Source of the DNA: JALQTD01 sp965656785
GTDB taxonomy: Bacteria > Bacteroidota > Bacteroidia > Flavobacteriales_D > Sanyastnellaceae
DNA: 16,598 nucleotides
Assembly: GCA_965656785.1 (NCBI GenBank)
Contig: CBFHLY010000042.1
Location: forward strand, 1-16,598
Direction: 5' to 3'
Part shown: positions 1 through 9,100 of the stretch, piece after piece
How the letters are laid out: each line of letters opens with the position of its first letter
Numbering within the stretch: position 1 is the first letter of the stretch
Notes under the pieces: model-generated
Databases searched by the model: none
Told to the model about the DNA's origin: nothing
What the model saw: only the letters and a program-made list of their open reading frames with translations
Program-made: the position numbers and the translations under genes

Positions 1-61
1 AAGAGTTGTTGCAAATGTCGACAATTTGTGTCTCTTTCGAAATCACGGTCAATGAAGCCAT
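1..61 (-). CDS. Possible N-terminus of a protein continuing beyond the left edge
   Basis: An ATG on the minus strand (59-61) opens a frame of 20 codons that runs off the window, beginning MASLTVISKETQIVD. A good Shine-Dalgarno-like GGAGAG lies 7 bases upstream of the ATG, which is stronger than at the other genes here. It would be a separate transcription unit downstream of the terminator at 458-488 and in the same direction as the metalloprotease gene. Too little is visible to assign a family; the frame could be chance. Confidence 0.3.
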   Translation of the reverse strand, partial: MASLTVISKETQIVDICNNS

Positions 62-457
62 GCTCAATCTCTCCGCATTCTAGAAGCTTGCCGGGTCACG
101 CGGCTGCCCTGGTTGCTATTTTGTTGGGCCTCCGCTAAAATGGATCCACCCAACAGCAACATGCTGAGCAATCCCGCTTTCAAAATTGTACGCATCGTTG
201 ACGTAAGTCGCGTATTTATCGTTGAATCTATCTAAACTACTCACGAACACGCGGGAGAGTTTCATCATATCAGATATAGGAGGTGTCGATTCAGGAAAAT
301 GACAGAGATTCACATAGTTTTCAAGGCATCCTCCCGCCGCAAAAAACCAACTAACTCAATCATTTTTAATTTTTTAGAGTGTTTTTATTCTTGAAAAAAG
401 CGTCCCGCAGCTTGAAAATATGTGACAGCGTCCCCGAGCAAGCTGAAACCAATGAAA
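62..457. other. Intergenic stretch without a convincing gene
   Basis: About 400 AT-rich bases between the possible left-edge gene and the terminator of the metalloprotease gene. A 65-codon minus-strand frame with a GTG start (116-313) is present, but it has no ribosome binding site, no recognisable motif and no conserved-looking composition. I see no tRNA, no repeat shared with the rest of the window and no clear promoter. Confidence 0.5.
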
Positions 458-488
458 AATCCCCTCCACTGCAGCTGTGAAGGGGATT
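458..488 (-). terminator. Rho-independent terminator of the metalloprotease gene
   Basis: Read on the minus strand, AATCCCCTTCAC pairs with GTGGAGGGGATT around a 7-base loop (12 pairs, one a G-U wobble), and the stem is followed directly by a T run. On the plus strand the wobble becomes a C-A mismatch, so the hairpin is better in the minus direction. It starts about 50 bases after the stop codon at 541-543, the right place to end that transcript. Confidence 0.8.
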
Positions 489-540
489 GAATGGATTCAG
501 CACCGCTCGAAAGCGGGCAGACTGCGAGGCCAACCGTGCA

Positions 541-3500
541 TTATTGCGGGCATTCCACGCCGTATGCTGCCAGGAGTTGGAGCATGTCGCTTATGCTCAC
601 CACGCCGTCAGCGTTGATGTCTTCAGGACAAACCGGTGAACTATCCAGTGGATTGCCTTCACAATCGAACATCGGTTCAGCAAAGGTGCAGCTGCCATCA
701 TCGGACGTGGCGTCTGGTTGGTAGTTGCATGCCTGTGGGTAGGTGCAGCCGGTCAATTCGTTGCACGAAGCGGCCGGAGCCATCCAACCCGAGAACAGCA
801 CCCGGCCCGGGCCGCCGTAACCGTCTTCGGTGCGGATGCCCAAGGTCACGACGTCGCCGGCTTGTACGTTGAGCACCTCGGCTTGGTGGAAGGGAATGAC
901 GCTCAAGCCGTTGCCGATGAAGCCCGGCACCGACTCGAGGCGCGGGAAGACCACGGAATCCGGAGCGAGCCAGGTGCCGCTTGGGAACCACGACTCGGCC
1001 GCAGGCCAATCGCTGAAGGTCAGTTCCGGCGTGACCGGGTCGTCGCCGAGCGCCCACGCGGGATCGCCCACCACGTCGAGGACCTGCTCGGTGCCGTTGT
1101 TGAGGGAAACGAAGGGCCAGTCCCAAAGGGTTTGGCCTGCATCATCCCAGCCCCCTTGATCGGACGTCGCAAACGCCCACGAGAACGCCACCTGCCCATC
1201 GGTCGGCATCAGGAACGACACCCGGGTCGCCGCAGCCTCGTTCGCATTGCCTGACGTCAGCATCAGGTGCCCATCGATCCAAGCCACCTCACCGCTCGCC
1301 GCCAGCTCCAGCCACTCGCCCATGCCCATCGGTCCGGTGAAGCCCAAGCCCAGCGAATCCGCGGTCAACGTCGCCCCGCACGGCCCGTCGAACACGCACG
1401 TTGTCGGCATCGTCGCCGCAGCATAGTAGTTCGCCGCCAGCTCCTCCATGCACCCCGGCGTGTCGAAGCAATCGCCGAGGCCATTGAAGTTCACGTCCCA
1501 GTCGTCCACGCACCCGCACGGCCCTTCCTCGTACTGCCACGTCTGCGCTTCCGGACACACGTCCTCCGCGTCGCACACCCCGTCCGCGTCGCTGTCGAGG
1601 TAGGTGCCCGCGCACCCACAGTCCTCGGTGAGCACGTCGTTCACCGTGCACGCGTTGAAGTCGTCGCACGGGTCGCCGGGGAATTCGCAGCTGCCGTCGG
1701 TCACGGTCGCCATCGGGTTGTAGTTGCAGGCCAGCAGCTCTTTGCATCCGGGCACCACGCCTTGCGGTTCTGGGCAGCCTTCAGGCCAAATCACACTCGC
1801 AACCAACAACTTACCCGCACCATACTGCCCATCGGTCGAGTACACACCCCACGCGACCTCATCGCCTGCCTCGACCCATACCTGGGCGGGCCCTTGGTAC
1901 GCAATGACCGCTGTTTCGTCCGTGAAACCGGGTACCCACGTATCCGGCTCGAGCAAGGCAAATCCCGGTCCAGGGTGCCAAGCACTTTCCAACGAATCCT
2001 CATCCATCCACCAAACAGCGGACGGATCCAACGGTGTTCCCGCACTCAAATTCGTCACCACCCCGTTCACCGAAACGAACGGCACATCGTACTGGATGCC
2101 ATCCGACGTGGCATACGCCCACGTGAACTGCACCCAACCGGCTTCGGGCACCGTCCAAGAAGCGAGGGTCGACCCCTGCACACCGGCATCAGGCCCCACC
2201 ACGTAAAGGGCGTGATCCCCGACCACTTCCGCGCCGTCCTCCAACGTACCCAGCTCCGCCGCCATCGCGCCCGTGAATCCATAAGCCTTGCCCGACTCCA
2301 CATACCACTCGCCGCACAATCCCTCGTACACGCATTCGTTCCGGTGCACCGTCGCAGCCGGATTGTAATTCAGCGCTTCCGGATCGGTGCAACCGCCCAC
2401 CGTGCAGCTGCCGTCGCCGACCACGAACCCGGCGATGTAGTTCGCCGACATCGGATCGGAACAGCCTACCGCCACCGGCTCACCGGCACAGGAGCACGGC
2501 ATCGCGACGGAAGTCACGATCAGGGTCGGCGGCGTGGAGCCCGCCGGGGTTTCGGCGATAATGACCTTGCCACTTCCAGCCCAGGATTCGCCTTTCATCA
2601 AGGAGAAAAACTCGGGAACAGTGGATTGCTGTAAATCGGCCCAAGCCGGGTAGCCCCAATCGGGGATCAGGCCGGGTGGTGTTGCCCCTGAGAGCAGCGA
2701 CGGGTCATCGCCCCAGCTGGCATTGAATTCGCTCAGCAAGCCGCTGGTAGGACCGCCGTTCCAGTAGACCTGCGGTTGGGGGCCGGATCCCGGGAGAATC
2801 GCGTAACCGAAGGAGATTTCTCCGTCCGCAGTGGACAGGAATTCCAAGTTGAGTCCCGTGGCGGGAACGGGGATGATGGCCGCTGAGCCCACTTCGCCCA
2901 GTTGGCCTGAAGGCACCACGATCTCGGTCGCCGCTGGAATGCCATCGATCAATTGCATCCAATCGTCGGGCGTCAGCAGGCGCACGCGGCCATCGAGGTC
3001 CACGCTGAACTGCGCGGCATCCGCTTCGCATACGGCATCGAAGTAGCAAGGACCGGGACAACCGGCGTTCGGATCGTAGTTGTTCGCGAGCTCGGTTTGG
3101 CAACCCGGATACACACACAATGAGGCATCATGAAATCCGAAGGCGACCGTGTAATTGCACGCACTTGGCTCCAGGCAAACGTAAGGAATCGATTCCTGAT
3201 CGGCGCCCTCAAAGTCATCCACGGGTGAACCCAAGATGATGCACGCTTCGCTGTCCACGTTGGCCTCTGGATCGTAATTGAGGGCGGTTGAATTCGTGCA
3301 CCCTTCGATGCAGTAGTCCTTCCATTTCAGCCCCGTCATGATCCATTCTGCAAAACTGGCCGTTGAAAACGAGTTTACTTCCGAATTCATGTAAAGAATC
3401 AACTCGTCTCCTGCTTGGAGGTCAAATGCGAAATGGATACCTCCTTCAGCAGGTGCAGAAGGAACTTGTACACCGCCCGCGAATACCTTGATTTCGTTTT

Positions 3501-6342
3501 CCACATCGCTGGAGCGAATCCCGCCCCCTACCGTGAACTCAAACGATCGATCGGCTGAAGATGCAGGCAAGGTGAGCGACAATGTGGCTTGTTGGAGATA
3601 ACCGTTCAACGAAGCCCCTGCATCGAGTTTCAGCTTGAACCCATCGGTCAGCTGCGTGTATTGCAGGGTGCCATCGCCCAGACCTTGTGAAGGGACGACC
3701 GCATCGTTCACCTGCAAGAATCGCTCCCAACGGGAGTACGCCAGCGGACCTTCCATCCCAAGGGCCCACCAGGCACCCGCTTCTTCGATGGCCGGAACGC
3801 CCGAGCAGGGCGCGGTTTGGTAAGCACAAGGGGCTCCGCATTCATAGTTGACGTAATTCAACATGTTGGCGTAGAAGGGCTCGTAGTTCAAAGCCGATGG
3901 GTCGGTACAAAGCGGGTACGCGCACTGGTCGTAGCTGGTGGCGTCTTCCGAATAATTGCAGGCCATGGGATGGGCGCAAAAGACCAACCCTTCCTCGTAT
4001 TCACAGGGAGCCGGCACAGTGGCTAGCTCATTGTAATTCAGGGCATACGGCACCATACAATCCGCTATCTGCACTTCGAATGGTGGAGACACGGCGAAGA
4101 AGATGTGGTCAGGGCTTTTGAGCATGAGGCGCTGCTTGGGAGCTACGGGCAAGCCATCCACCAGCGTGACCGGTTGCAATGGAATCGTCACCGAGGCCGA
4201 GCCGGTGTTGGGCACGTTGGAGGCGATCAGCTGCCGGTTCTCCATGTCGTTGTCGACGATGACGTAGATGTCGAGGCTGGACATGTTGATGGGGGCTTGG
4301 TTCGTGCCCGCAAGCGTCCATTCTATTTCCTCTGTGGCGGCCAGTGAACCATCGGGTTGCTCCGCTGCGGCGAGCACCGTGTTTGGCCCAAATCCAGGGC
4401 CGCTGAAAACCCGGAACGGCCCTTCTGCTTCCACATGGACCTTCATGCCGTCCCAAACACTCAACCCGATAGCCGTGTACGCATCGGGGTTCAATTGCGA
4501 CATCAGGCTAAAGGTGAACGTGCGCTCACCCGTCGGGTGCGCGTAGTGTTCGGGAATGGTATTGCCTTCGAGCAGGCTATCGAGCGGCGGGAAGTACCGC
4601 ACGGGGTTCACGTTGCGTTCATCGCGGATGAATTGGGGGCCAAATTCCGCAAACTTTTTGCACGCCACGTCGTCCAATCCCGTCCACCGGTCACCCCCCG
4701 CATCGTTTTGGTCCCATCCATACAAATGCCCATCTTTCTTCTCCGCCGACAGCATGAACGGGGTGGAGTGCGGAATGTAATTCACGGGAGCCGTCCCCTC
4801 GTTAAGCTCAGGAGTAAGGGGCCCTCCATTCGGACCTAACGAAACACCACATGTGCTGAAAGAATCGAATTGGTTTCGGATTTGGTACAAGGAATACGGA
4901 GCCCAATTCATGAAATACTCCACCATCGGATCGCGGAACTCTTCCCGGGCCTTCAGCTCATTCACCAAGTTGTACCACGACGAATACACCGCCTTCTGCG
5001 TGTCGTTCATGTACGTATAACCTGTCGTAACATACCCCATCACCGAGGTGCCGGAACCGGGCTCACGCGCCCCTGCAGGCGCACGAGCAGACTGAAGTGA
5101 TTTATTCCGGTGCGGATAATTGAACGTGTGCGAACACCCTAACGCATGCCCCAGTTCATGGAGAAAAAAGGCATAGGGCAACCGAATGAGCGGACGAAAA
5201 TCCTTCGGGCCGGAAACACTTCGAAATCGAAGATCTCCGGAGCCGCACACCTCACCTCCCCCGAGACTCTGATTGTTCGTAAACACGCCATGCCCGAAAT
5301 CGAAGACCCGTCCATCCGCCAACCCAGCCTCGTAATCCGTCAGCATGCTTGCTAAAAAATTAACCCGATCGCCACGCCCTACCCGATCGATGGTGGTCGT
5401 TCTCGTACTGTCCGGGTAGGCTTCGGCCCATTTCGCATTAAACTGCGCCTCGGTGAAGGCGAGCCTGCCAGTCCAATCGAGGTACAACCCCGACATCGGG
5501 TACAAGCTGGTGTTCGCCCACCCGAGCATGGCCCCGATATACTCCTCCACGAGGTAAGAAGTCCCGTCCAACCAATTTGTGGACTCCGCCCTTGTTTTAT
5601 ACCCGGGAGAATAAGCAATCGCGCCCCGAAGCGCATGCGACTCGTTGAAGAGGACTGTCCTTTGCCACGACTGTGCCGAATAGGTCGGACTCGTGAGCAG
5701 GTCGTTGTCGGAAACCCCACCCCCTGACACTGGCTGGGTCGCTGGAATGCTGAATGTCCCTGCATTGATATCCGCTTGGGTTAGATTATCCGCGCCGCTC
5801 GCATCGTTCCGCGGAAGGTCCGGATATCCGTTCACCGCGAGCAACCACTGCTCCCCCGGCGTCGTGCTCGGGATGAACTCCATGTAGTTGTTCAGGATGT
5901 TGCCTCCGTCCGCCTTGTATTGGAACTTGTACTGTCCGTTGATGCGCATCGCCATCCCTGCTGTGTGCGAGCTCATCAAGGGCCAAACCTTAAAATCCGG
6001 AAAAGGTCGGCAATCCGGATGGATCTCCATTTCCCGCATCACCCGGAAGCGCGTCCAACCCTGCCCCATCGTCGGCAGGAGGATAAAGTTCCCCTGTTCC
6101 AAGTACGACCCAAGCACGTCTGCGTCCACCGCATAGGTTTCCCTGAGGGTTGGTAAGCTTGGGCTACCATAATTCGGCCCCGCATCATTGGCTACAAATT
6201 CCCAACCCCAAATCGAAAGTTGGGCCCCCGCGGTTCCCAAACAACCAAAAAGCGCAGCTAGTCCCAAGCCCAAGACGCTTCCTATTTTTAACCACCTTTT
6301 CATTTTCATGTTCTTGATCAGCTCATCATTGAAGAAGTGCAT
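541..6342 (-). CDS. Giant secreted reprolysin-like metalloprotease with cysteine-rich repeats and a C-terminal dockerin-like loop
   Basis: A 1933-residue exported protein. A signal peptide (basic KMKRWLK, hydrophobic stretch, likely cut at TAGA|Q about residue 40/41) leads into a metzincin domain with HELGHALGCSH (zinc ligands H395, H399, H405; catalytic E396). It is followed by HTFN, EPGSG and a Met-turn at M435, the pattern of Bacteroidota reprolysin-like M12 peptidases. After a beta-rich stretch, eleven repeats of the form C-x4-A-x-N-Y-...-C (C762 to C1885) alternate with larger domains. Two of these are clearly duplicated (about 1343-1530 and 1655-1862), and a thrombospondin-3-like DSDADGVCD segment lies near 1581-1594. 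The end carries a calcium-loop pattern D1908-x-N-x-D-G...D1919, as in a dockerin half. No type IX sorting domain is obvious. The first in-frame ATG is used here, but M12 or M14 (6309 or 6303) would give a more normal signal peptide. It is divergent from the regulator at 6501. Substrate unknown. Confidence 0.9.
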   Translation of the reverse strand: MHFFNDELIKNMKMKRWLKIGSVLGLGLAALFGCLGTAGAQLSIWGWEFVANDAGPNYGSPSLPTLRETYAVDADVLGSYLEQGNFILLPTMGQGWTRFRVMREMEIHPDCRPFPDFKVWPLMSSHTAGMAMRINGQYKFQYKADGGNILNNYMEFIPSTTPGEQWLLAVNGYPDLPRNDASGADNLTQADINAGTFSIPATQPVSGGGVSDNDLLTSPTYSAQSWQRTVLFNESHALRGAIAYSPGYKTRAESTNWLDGTSYLVEEYIGAMLGWANTSLYPMSGLYLDWTGRLAFTEAQFNAKWAEAYPDSTRTTTIDRVGRGDRVNFLASMLTDYEAGLADGRVFDFGHGVFTNNQSLGGGEVCGSGDLRFRSVSGPKDFRPLIRLPYAFFLHELGHALGCSHTFNYPHRNKSLQSARAPAGAREPGSGTSVMGYVTTGYTYMNDTQKAVYSSWYNLVNELKAREEFRDPMVEYFMNWAPYSLYQIRNQFDSFSTCGVSLGPNGGPLTPELNEGTAPVNYIPHSTPFMLSAEKKDGHLYGWDQNDAGGDRWTGLDDVACKKFAEFGPQFIRDERNVNPVRYFPPLDSLLEGNTIPEHYAHPTGERTFTFSLMSQLNPDAYTAIGLSVWDGMKVHVEAEGPFRVFSGPGFGPNTVLAAAEQPDGSLAATEEIEWTLAGTNQAPINMSSLDIYVIVDNDMENRQLIASNVPNTGSASVTIPLQPVTLVDGLPVAPKQRLMLKSPDHIFFAVSPPFEVQIADCMVPYALNYNELATVPAPCEYEEGLVFCAHPMACNYSEDATSYDQCAYPLCTDPSALNYEPFYANMLNYVNYECGAPCAYQTAPCSGVPAIEEAGAWWALGMEGPLAYSRWERFLQVNDAVVPSQGLGDGTLQYTQLTDGFKLKLDAGASLNGYLQQATLSLTLPASSADRSFEFTVGGGIRSSDVENEIKVFAGGVQVPSAPAEGGIHFAFDLQAGDELILYMNSEVNSFSTASFAEWIMTGLKWKDYCIEGCTNSTALNYDPEANVDSEACIILGSPVDDFEGADQESIPYVCLEPSACNYTVAFGFHDASLCVYPGCQTELANNYDPNAGCPGPCYFDAVCEADAAQFSVDLDGRVRLLTPDDWMQLIDGIPAATEIVVPSGQLGEVGSAAIIPVPATGLNLEFLSTADGEISFGYAILPGSGPQPQVYWNGGPTSGLLSEFNASWGDDPSLLSGATPPGLIPDWGYPAWADLQQSTVPEFFSLMKGESWAGSGKVIIAETPAGSTPPTLIVTSVAMPCSCAGEPVAVGCSDPMSANYIAGFVVGDGSCTVGGCTDPEALNYNPAATVHRNECVYEGLCGEWYVESGKAYGFTGAMAAELGTLEDGAEVVGDHALYVVGPDAGVQGSTLASWTVPEAGWVQFTWAYATSDGIQYDVPFVSVNGVVTNLSAGTPLDPSAVWWMDEDSLESAWHPGPGFALLEPDTWVPGFTDETAVIAYQGPAQVWVEAGDEVAWGVYSTDGQYGAGKLLVASVIWPEGCPEPQGVVPGCKELLACNYNPMATVTDGSCEFPGDPCDDFNACTVNDVLTEDCGCAGTYLDSDADGVCDAEDVCPEAQTWQYEEGPCGCVDDWDVNFNGLGDCFDTPGCMEELAANYYAAATMPTTCVFDGPCGATLTADSLGLGFTGPMGMGEWLELAASGEVAWIDGHLMLTSGNANEAAATRVSFLMPTDGQVAFSWAFATSDQGGWDDAGQTLWDWPFVSLNNGTEQVLDVVGDPAWALGDDPVTPELTFSDWPAAESWFPSGTWLAPDSVVFPRLESVPGFIGNGLSVIPFHQAEVLNVQAGDVVTLGIRTEDGYGGPGRVLFSGWMAPAASCNELTGCTYPQACNYQPDATSDDGSCTFAEPMFDCEGNPLDSSPVCPEDINADGVVSISDMLQLLAAYGVECPQ
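688..4059 (-). repeat. Array of eleven 'C-x4-A-x-NY...C' protein repeats
   Basis: Within the metalloprotease, eleven short units with the pattern C-x4-[AS]-x-NY-(about 7-12)-C occur, for example CTDPEALNYNPAAT and CTYPQACNYQPDAT. The first begins at C762 and the last ends at C1885. They occur singly or in clusters of two to three and separate larger beta-type domains. Such units are common in exported proteins of aquatic Bacteroidota. Their paired cysteines suggest small disulfide-bonded spacers; that role is inferred. Confidence 0.75.
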
Positions 6343-6365
6343 TCCTGCAAAATCATCGCTTCTCT

Positions 6366-6373
6366 CAAAGCTA
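6366..6373 (-). promoter_or_regulatory. Candidate Bacteroidota -7 promoter element for the metalloprotease gene
   Basis: The minus strand reads TAGCTTTG, a perfect match to the Bacteroidota -7 consensus TAnnTTTG. It lies 23 bases before the first ATG (6342) and 56 before M12 (6309), giving a short leader in either case. No TTG was found at the expected -33 spacing, so support rests on one element only. It lies in the 158-base divergent region shared with the regulator at 6501; no clear plus-strand promoter was found there. Confidence 0.35.
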
Positions 6374-6500
6374 ACCGCAAGACCACCGAAATGATAGGCT
6401 CACCTCCATTTCAAATGTCTAACACACTTCACTTCAGACACATAAAGCACGGATAAACAATTAGTTGACAAAATCCCACCAGCAACGCCGTCCAACTCAA

Positions 6501-9005
6501 ATGAAATGCTTATCTTTCCTATCTCATGGTTTTGTGAGGATTTTACTGCCCTTTGAAGTGAACTGGCGAGCCCAAATATGCCTCTTACTCCTCTCGCTTT
6601 CAAGCGTTACATGTCCTGCGCAACTCAGTTGGGAGTCCGCGTATTGGGATGCATTGGAAGGTCTGAAGGAAACACCCATGGCAGTGAAGATTTGGGCGGA
6701 GGATTTGCAAAGCCGGGCCATTGAGCGTGGAGATTGCGACTCCTTGAACCTTGCCCGGGCGGTGTTGGCCACCGTCATCAACGTCAACGGCGGGGAGACT
6801 CCCTTGGAAGACAGCTGGGTCTCGAACGCAGCCTGCGACACCGCCGGGTATGTTACGTGGTACAGCTTGGGCGTGCACCATTACTTGAACAAGCGATTGG
6901 TCGAGGCGCGGGCGGCGTTTGAGCAGAGTTTGGTCTACAGTCCGAAAACGTCCCGGCAAGTGTCCACGTGGCACGCCATCGGCAGCTTGTCGAACCAACT
7001 CGGCGAGCTCGAGACCGCATACCATGCATTCAAAATGGCGTTTGAGCTGGAGCCCGAATCCAATCACCCGCTGCGGCTGAACAACTTGGCCACCATCAAC
7101 TTGTCCCTGCGGGATTACCACACGGCGCTGGACTGGCTGAAGCTCGCGGAAGAGGCTTGGATTCAGCGGGACGAAGACCTGTCAAGCAAGTTGCCCGAGG
7201 ATTTCGGGGAGGTCATCCTGCGGAACCGGCTCTTGTGCGCCACCGCACTGGGCTTGTGGGAGGAGGCAGAGGCCATTTTTCACCGGCTGACCCCAGGGGA
7301 ATTCAATGGGCAGGATCCGATCGCGGGCGCCACGATTGTGCTGAATTATTTGTTGCGAACCGACCGGCTCCAAGTGTTCTTGAACATGCAAGGTCCCTTG
7401 GGCAGGGCGTTTGCGACCGATTCCACGCGGGCGGCGTACAACCTCGGGGTGGCGGCAACGTTGTTCGAGCCGTGGCGGCCAGAAGGGAAACCGGTGGAGG
7501 CCGCATGGAACGAAGTGCAGCAGGCGCCTGGCTGGGCTTGGAAGAGTCCGTGGCCGGATTTAGAAACGGGGGAATCGGCTGCGGGTGAGGCGGCGATCGA
7601 CGGGGATTTGGGCGTGGATCCGAACCCGCGGCCGTGGGCTCCGATTTCCTACGCCACGGTGCTGTTCTTGGTGGGAATCGGTGGGTTGCGGGCACGGCAT
7701 TATTTGGCCCAAACCCAGTTGCGCAAACGCCAAGCCGCACGCGAGGCCGCGCTCCAAACCGAACTCCTTGAAATTCAATCCGTCGCAGAAATGCTCAAGG
7801 GGCAACCGAGGGCCTTCAATGCGGACCTCCTTCCGTGGCAAGTGGTCGATAGCGGAATGGGTTCAGACGCCCCATCGATGACCGACTTGCGTGAAAAATT
7901 GGGGGAGGACAGCGAGCTGACGTCGCGGGAGTTGGAATTGCTCTATTGGAGCCTGCGGGGAGCGGACACCGAGGGGTTAGCGGAAAAACTGGCGTGCAAA
8001 AAGAGCCACATTTACAACCTGCGGACGAGCCTGCGGACCAAACTGGGCCAGGGGACCGATGTGAATTGGCAGCTTTGGTGGCGAAACGTCCAATTGGGGG
8101 CCTGCCTCCTGATCGGGACGTTCGGCGCGGTTCGGGGCCAAACGGTCGCACCGGATTGGAACAGCAGCATCGCCGAGGTCGCCGTGGTTTCGGAGCGACC
8201 CGACACCTTGGAGTTCCTATCCGTTGCGGCTACTTCCGGCTGGCCAAACGTAGAGGCCTGGATGTACCACGTTTGGGCCGCGGTTGCTTTGGAGGAGGAG
8301 GAGCGATTGGCCGGCTTGCCCGCGTTGCAAGAGGCGGCGCCCATTTGGCTGGAGCCATTTGCCAACCCGGTGGCTGGAATGGACTTCGATCGCTTGCGGT
8401 TGACTGCGCCGCGGATTGCGGAGCATTTGCAGCGGAAAAGCGCCCCGCCTGCGGAATTGGAAGTGATGAAGACCGAAAAATGGGTCACCCAAGGCACCCC
8501 GTCGGAACAGCGCCTTGTTTTGATGCGGCAGGTACAATGGGGGGCGTTTGTGGCGGCTTTCATCGGGTTGCTGCTGACCGGGATGGCTGCCCGGCGGCGG
8601 AAAAAATCGGCGGAGGACACGTCGGCAGCACCGGGTGATGTCGGGGCGATTTTGACCCCCACCGAAGTGGCCCTGAACCGGTCGAACATCGAGCAATGCA
8701 TCGCCCATTCGCACCCCAACTCGGCGGAGGTACGTCGCGCCCTGTATGCCACAGAGCTGCTGGCCTTGGCGGTCAGGGAACGGCAGGCGAGCCAGCGGGG
8801 GCGGTTGCCTGGGATTTGGCCTGAGCTCACGCAACGGGAAAAGCAAGTGGCCCTGCTCCTCGCCTTGCGCTATCAGCCGCAAGAAATCGCGGAAATGCTG
8901 CAGTGTGCCCCCACGTACGTGTACAACATGAAATCGGCTTTGCGGAAGAAATGGAACCTCGCGACCTCGAGCGACCTGGATCGCGAGTTGATGGGGTTGG
9001 TTTGA
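6501..9005 (+). CDS. Fused membrane-anchored TPR regulator with two cytoplasmic LuxR-like HTH domains
   Basis: An 834-residue protein starting at the ATG at 6501; a TTG at 6465 would add 12 residues but is an unlikely start in this phylum. In order: a signal sequence ending near CPA|QLS; exported TPR-like helices (about 118-220) after a cysteine pair C79/C112; transmembrane helix 1 (about 382-396) followed by basic residues; LuxR-like HTH 1 (471-516, LTSRELELL...KKSHIYNLRTSLRTKLG); a second hydrophobic segment that looks like a signal peptide (530-546, ending VRGQT); about 130 exported residues; transmembrane helix 3 (about 680-698) followed by RRRKK; and HTH 2 (774-820, LTQREKQVALL...TYVYNMKSALRKKWNL). 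This topology places both HTHs in the cytoplasm. It corresponds to a fusion of the two separate genes at 13799 and 15193. It is divergent from the metalloprotease gene, which it probably regulates (inference). No terminator was found downstream. Confidence 0.85.
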   Translation: MKCLSFLSHGFVRILLPFEVNWRAQICLLLLSLSSVTCPAQLSWESAYWDALEGLKETPMAVKIWAEDLQSRAIERGDCDSLNLARAVLATVINVNGGETPLEDSWVSNAACDTAGYVTWYSLGVHHYLNKRLVEARAAFEQSLVYSPKTSRQVSTWHAIGSLSNQLGELETAYHAFKMAFELEPESNHPLRLNNLATINLSLRDYHTALDWLKLAEEAWIQRDEDLSSKLPEDFGEVILRNRLLCATALGLWEEAEAIFHRLTPGEFNGQDPIAGATIVLNYLLRTDRLQVFLNMQGPLGRAFATDSTRAAYNLGVAATLFEPWRPEGKPVEAAWNEVQQAPGWAWKSPWPDLETGESAAGEAAIDGDLGVDPNPRPWAPISYATVLFLVGIGGLRARHYLAQTQLRKRQAAREAALQTELLEIQSVAEMLKGQPRAFNADLLPWQVVDSGMGSDAPSMTDLREKLGEDSELTSRELELLYWSLRGADTEGLAEKLACKKSHIYNLRTSLRTKLGQGTDVNWQLWWRNVQLGACLLIGTFGAVRGQTVAPDWNSSIAEVAVVSERPDTLEFLSVAATSGWPNVEAWMYHVWAAVALEEEERLAGLPALQEAAPIWLEPFANPVAGMDFDRLRLTAPRIAEHLQRKSAPPAELEVMKTEKWVTQGTPSEQRLVLMRQVQWGAFVAAFIGLLLTGMAARRRKKSAEDTSAAPGDVGAILTPTEVALNRSNIEQCIAHSHPNSAEVRRALYATELLALAVRERQASQRGRLPGIWPELTQREKQVALLLALRYQPQEIAEMLQCAPTYVYNMKSALRKKWNLATSSDLDRELMGLV

Positions 9006-9100
9006 CGCGGGCTTGAACGAGGGCGGGTATTTCGTTTTGTATTTCGTGTAGGTTGGTGTAAATTTCAAACTAACCAATCTCTTGGAGATGCGCAACAGCC

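Noticed and set aside
116..313. 65-codon minus-strand frame near the left end
   Set aside because: GTG start, no ribosome binding site and no recognisable feature; kept only as a remark for the intergenic stretch.
1267..2634. 455-codon plus-strand frame inside the metalloprotease gene
   Set aside because: Antisense to a gene with clear domains; the composition (rich in Arg, His, Pro) is what a GC-rich gene gives when read from the other strand. No signal, motif or ribosome site.
6465..6500. TTG start for the fused regulator
   Set aside because: An in-frame ATG at 6501 gives MKC..., like the paralogue at 15193, and a shorter, more usual N-terminal region before the hydrophobic stretch.
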